Below, one piece after another: positions 41,956-44,660 of a stretch of 44,660 nucleotides of DNA. Every line of letters begins with the position of its first letter. The first letter of the stretch is position 1. Source of the stretch: Gammaproteobacteria bacterium (GTDB lineage: Bacteria; Pseudomonadota; Gammaproteobacteria; Pseudomonadales; Azotimanducaceae); assembly GCA_018647445.1 (NCBI GenBank), contig JABGTE010000220.1, positions 1 through 44,660 on the forward strand, given 5' to 3'. A program made the position numbers and the translations under genes. A model generated the notes under the pieces. The model was not told where the DNA came from. It saw nothing but the letters and a program-made list of their open reading frames with translations, and did no database searches.

Positions 41956-42452
41956 TTTCTAGAAATTTACTTCAGTTATATGATGAGGATCATCTTGTTT
42001 TTATGCGGCCTTTAAAAACACTTGTCGATCAGACTAGGCGTTCAATAACAGAAGAAAGCTTTGGTCCGGCCGCTTTGAATATAGAGTTTGGTGATGTTTT
42101 GGCGTCCTCTCTAAAAGCGTCACTTTACTTCGTAATCGAGGAGACAGGCGCTCAAATTTGGTCTGTTTTTTCTGATGAGGATCAGGCCCCGGCCCTTGAG
42201 TCACGGATAGAGTTAATCGAAAGCGCGTTTGAAAGGTTAGTCGAATCAGAACTCAGGGTGATTGAGGCGCAAGCAAATCAGCTTTGCTATGAAATGCAGC
42301 AGCTTGAAAAGCTCGATCGAACGTTTCAAGCGGTTGCTGGGTATCCAGCAGACGGACTGATACAAAAGTTCGAAAATGAGCAGCTAAATGAGCTTGACGA
42401 TTATGCGCGATTATTGAAGCCAGGCGCTCTAGAGTCGTTGCTCGGGTTTTAG
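41946..42452 (+). CDS. Unknown soluble helical protein
   Basis: A 168-residue protein with no signal peptide or membrane span. It is acidic and predominantly alpha-helical: residues about 80-130 form a Glu/Leu-rich amphipathic stretch (ALESRIELIESAFERLVESELRVIEAQANQLCYEMQQLEKLDRTF) that may be a coiled coil. No family was recognised. The ATG overlaps the MFP remnant by ten bases and has no strong ribosome site. The neighbours do not tell its role. Confidence 0.6.
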   Translation: MELISRNLLQLYDEDHLVFMRPLKTLVDQTRRSITEESFGPAALNIEFGDVLASSLKASLYFVIEETGAQIWSVFSDEDQAPALESRIELIESAFERLVESELRVIEAQANQLCYEMQQLEKLDRTFQAVAGYPADGLIQKFENEQLNELDDYARLLKPGALESLLGF

Positions 42453-42550
42453 GGTCGCTTCAAACTATCGGTTTTTGATGAGGGCCGAATTTTAGGGCGC
42501 CCTGGCCCGAGTCGTAGAGGGGTGCCTGTTGGCGAAACGAGGCTTAATGC

Positions 42551-43087
42551 CTAACCAAAACCAAGAATTATAAAGATGATGAGTCCCGCAGCACTGGTTA
42601 AGAGGGTGCTCTTCCGGAGTCCCTTGGCGGTTAAGCCTAACCACAAGCCAGATAGAACAATAAACAAAAGACCAACCGCCATAACTTTCTGAAAGGTTTT
42701 GAATCGCGTTGGGCCATGTCCCTTGTGCAGCTCAACGATGGTTTTAATCCAGTCCGGTCGGACTTCAACGACCGAAAGTCCAGTGTCAGTTCGCGAAATC
42801 TCAAATCCAATGCGTGAGGTAGGGCGAGTGATAAGCGTTTTGCCGCTGGTTTTCAAATATTCGAAATCAGTAGATTGGCCCAATTGCTTCAGCAGGGACG
42901 AGACTTCGGCCTCGAGGTCGGCTGCTTCGTCATCGAATACAACCATCTCGGGTACCGTGAGGACAATGCGCTCGGTGGTGCCTTTGCTGCCAATGAGATA
43001 AAGCCCGCCCGAAACAGCAACCATTAGCAGTATAGGCGCCAAAAATGCGGCGACGAATAAGTGCAGTTTTATGATGGTTGCGCGCAT
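42551..43087 (-). CDS. PepSY-associated membrane protein
   Basis: A 178-residue protein. A first membrane span 'LHLFVAAFLAPILLMVAVSGGLYLIG' is followed by a periplasmic region (about 30-120) and two more spans at the end, 'VMAVGLLFIVLSGLWLGL' and 'LTSAAGLIIFIILGFG'. The 'LHLFVAAFLAP...SGGLYLIG' and 'ELHKGHG..RFKTFQKVMAVGLL...LSGLWL' segments are the PepSY_TM family style, with 'W...V..LH.g' motif. Family members may be iron or cytochrome-associated reductases or regulators. ATG at 43087 has GAGG 8 bases upstream; the frame continues to 43162 without support. Confidence 0.72.
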   Translation of the reverse strand: MRATIIKLHLFVAAFLAPILLMVAVSGGLYLIGSKGTTERIVLTVPEMVVFDDEAADLEAEVSSLLKQLGQSTDFEYLKTSGKTLITRPTSRIGFEISRTDTGLSVVEVRPDWIKTIVELHKGHGPTRFKTFQKVMAVGLLFIVLSGLWLGLTAKGLRKSTLLTSAAGLIIFIILGFG

Positions 43088-43530
43088 TGTGCTGGCCTCA
43101 GTCTTGGGTCGTGATGGTTCATTATCCAATACAGGCGCCGACTTGGACAGAGGGCAAGGCAAAAGTCTGTTTGTGGTTCTATGGTACTTTCGATGAGGAC
43201 AAAAAGTGAGTTCCGTCGCATTACGGCTCGACAGGCTTGATCAGTGCCCGAAAAGCGGTGGGGTTTCGATCGCCGACGTCTTTGTGAGGGTAGTGATTAT
43301 AAGAAAGTCTGCGCAGAAAGGGTTTCGGGCGCGCGAAAGCGCCGACCTTTGAGTTGCTCTGCGGCAGATGTGTCCTGTCGATCCCGCCGTTTCGTTCAAA
43401 ACTAAAGCGCCTGAAGATTGTGATACCCAGTGTTGCCTTCGTTACATTGGGTGTTGCAACGCTATGATTGAGCGCGTTGAGCGGTTAAGTTCGAGAGTAT
43501 AAAAACAAAAAAAATGATCTGAGGGCCGCT
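43088..43530. other. Divergent intergenic region without recognised gene
   Basis: About 440 bases between the PepSY gene and a small membrane protein gene. A short hairpin (GGCGC GCGAAA GCGCC, near 43329-43344) is the only visible structure. TGAGGGCCGCT before 43531 is the ribosome region of the next gene. Confidence 0.35.
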
Positions 43531-43926
43531 ATGACATTTATTCGCGGGATTTTAATTGTGCTGATGGTCTGGCTTGTGGTGTCAGCCTGTATAGCGCCGT
43601 TTGGTTATTTCTTGTCATTACCATGGGGTTTTGAACAGATTGAATTGATCGGTAATCAGCTGCGGTTTATGGCTATTCGGTCCGCAACGTTTTTGACGCT
43701 CTCGTACTTTATCTTTAATTATTTAAGGCATCGCAAGCCGTTATCGTCTGTTGCGCCACTCCTAGTTTTCAATAACTTCCTCATTGTTTTGGCCAGCGTA
43801 ACGATGACGATGGGCACAACCGTTTGGCAAGATTGGGCCGCCATCGTTATCTTATGCTGTTTGGTTCCGATCCTCTTTATCGAGCACAAAAAAGAGTCCA
43901 AAACGATTTTTGTCAGCGACTGGTAA
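43531..43926 (+). CDS. Small four-span membrane protein
   Basis: A 131-residue protein with four hydrophobic segments: about 5-29, 46-66, 74-95 and 98-117. There are no charged motifs for catalysis and it is not a recognised family. The C-terminus 'EHKKESKTIFVSDW' is cytoplasmic-type, positively charged. TGAGGG lies 7 bases before the ATG. Function unknown. Confidence 0.6.
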   Translation: MTFIRGILIVLMVWLVVSACIAPFGYFLSLPWGFEQIELIGNQLRFMAIRSATFLTLSYFIFNYLRHRKPLSSVAPLLVFNNFLIVLASVTMTMGTTVWQDWAAIVILCCLVPILFIEHKKESKTIFVSDW

Positions 43927-44327
43927 GGTTGCGATACGCGCGCGCAGCTTTAAAAGCAGCGCCGGTATCGACATCGGTTACGAGAATCTCGATGTTCATG
44001 TCGGCCTCGAGTCCATATCAGCGAGGCCATGCAGCACCTTAAATTGGTTTTGACGTGATGCCATAAAGGTCGTGTTAAGCGAGCTTGCACCTTAAGTCGC
44101 GCGTAATCCCTGGAATGAACCACTGGATTGCAGGACTGGTTTAAGCGCCAATCGAAATGCTGGGCTGGGGCCTAGCGCAAGTCGTTATCGAAGATCAATA
44201 AACGGTGTTGCGTGGCTTAATTGATGCCCTCCAAGGAAAAGCGGTAACTGCGCCATGATTTCGGCGCAGGACCTATGGTATTATCAGCGTCTTCAATAGA
44301 GCCACTTCTTGAGCATTAGGCAAAATC
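43927..44327. other. Intergenic region before DAHP synthase
   Basis: No supported gene. A 28-codon frame on the minus strand (43913-43999) and a shadow on the plus strand are not convincing. Right part holds the candidate promoter for DAHP synthase. A GCGCC/GGCGC inverted repeat lies at 44251-44267 just upstream of it. Confidence 0.4.
44276..44284 (+). promoter_or_regulatory. Candidate extended -10 promoter for DAHP synthase
   Basis: TGG followed by TATTAT (44279-44284) fits an extended -10 element. A weak -35-like TGATTT is 17 bases upstream. The transcript would start near 44291, giving a leader of about 37 bases before the ATG at 44328. Confidence 0.4.
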
Positions 44328-44660
44328 ATGTCCGTAAATACAGATGATCTTCGAATCGACTCCATAACAGAATTACTGGAACCCGATGCGCTGATTCGCG
44401 AAATCCCACCTTCTGAGCAAGCTCAGCGCACTGTCAATGATGCGCGAGCGGTTATCCATAATATATTGAGTGGTTCGGATGATCGGTTGCTGGCGGTTGT
44501 CGGGCCCTGTTCGATTCATGACACCGCAGCGGCCCTCGACTACGCCAAGCGCCTCAAGGCGACAGCCGATGCGGTTCAGTCTGAGATTTGCGTCGTGATG
44601 CGGGTCTACTTTGAAAAACCTAGGACCATCGTGGGCTGGAAGGGCCTGATCAATGATCCG
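44328..44660 (+). CDS. 3-deoxy-7-phosphoheptulonate synthase (AroFGH type), 5' part
   Basis: The first 111 codons; the gene runs off the right edge. The peptide reads MSVNTDDLRIDSITELLEPD, then 'LLAVVGPCSIHDTAAALDYAKRL' and 'VVMRVYFEKPRTIVGWKGLINDP', which are the conserved class I DAHP synthase blocks: the 'GPCSIHD' motif and 'MRVYFEKPRT..GWKGLiNDP' PEP/metal site. It condenses phosphoenolpyruvate and erythrose 4-phosphate, the first step of the shikimate pathway. Start ATG with TTAGG 8 bases upstream. Which feedback type (F, G or H) is not decidable. Confidence 0.92.
   Translation, partial: MSVNTDDLRIDSITELLEPDALIREIPPSEQAQRTVNDARAVIHNILSGSDDRLLAVVGPCSIHDTAAALDYAKRLKATADAVQSEICVVMRVYFEKPRTIVGWKGLINDP

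Noticed and set aside
43913-43999. 28-codon minus-strand frame (MNIEILVTDVDTG...) at the end of the small membrane protein gene
   Set aside because: Ribosome-like GAGG is close, but it is short, overlaps the 3' end of a better gene and has no conservation evidence.
1-44660. CRISPR arrays, tRNA/rRNA genes, insertion sequences, phage or plasmid genes
   Set aside because: No repeated spacer pattern, cloverleaf-like segment, transposase or integrase motif was found when reading both strands.

Overview
The window looks like chromosomal DNA of a free-living, probably aquatic gammaproteobacterium. Codon use is moderate in GC. The recognisable housekeeping genes (transaldolase close to E. coli TalB, an AroFGH-type DAHP synthase start, a DEAD-box helicase start, a YchJ-like SEC-C protein) have gammaproteobacterial character. 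No rRNA, tRNA, CRISPR array, transposase, integrase or phage gene was seen. The genus cannot be named from sequence alone.

Layout. 1-5.1 kb: start of a DEAD-box RNA helicase (cut by the edge), a small flagellar-rod-like protein, an SDR, an SCP-x-type thiolase, a PNPOx-fold flavoprotein, and a TspO / soluble binding-protein pair. 5.1-8.2 kb: a tiny membrane peptide, a Baeyer-Villiger monooxygenase with a long N-terminal extension behind a promoter carrying a 14-bp dyad, and a LysE exporter. 8.3-16 kb: a carbohydrate block with a 1150-residue GH94-like (GH149/GH161-type) phosphorylase, a divergent LacI regulator, a GH-A-clan lipoprotein glycosidase and transaldolase. Two palindromes with central CG in the divergent region are candidate LacI operators. 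16-22 kb: a renalase-like flavoprotein, an AdiC/APA-type amino-acid transporter that seems to start at AUC, an EthD protein, three small exported proteins (one with five EHGG repeats) and a sterol desaturase/fatty-acid hydroxylase.

22-33 kb: 3-hydroxyacyl-CoA dehydrogenase, an alpha/beta hydrolase with a hotdog thioesterase, a TauD-type dioxygenase, YchJ-like protein, GST, DUF805 plus acyl-CoA ligase with overlapping stop and start, a cupin dioxygenase-like protein, a nitroreductase and an S9 peptidase. 33-41 kb: DUF3108 protein, a gene-poor kilobase, a D-aminoacylase-type amidohydrolase, a lipoprotein, and an oxygenase group: a Rieske protein whose domain order is inverted, a canonical Rieske oxygenase alpha subunit and an ABM monooxygenase. 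41-44.6 kb: remnants of what looks like a dead RND efflux operon (TolC-like, then membrane-fusion-like), an unknown helical protein, a PepSY membrane protein, a small membrane protein and the start of DAHP synthase.

Taken together the window is rich in oxygenases, CoA-thioester enzymes and detoxification proteins, with mostly single genes or pairs rather than long operons. The most unusual objects are the permuted Rieske oxygenase (37945-38766), the phosphorylase/LacI/glycosidase/transaldolase locus, the AUC-start transporter, and the decayed efflux locus. All family names come from motif recognition; no database search was run.
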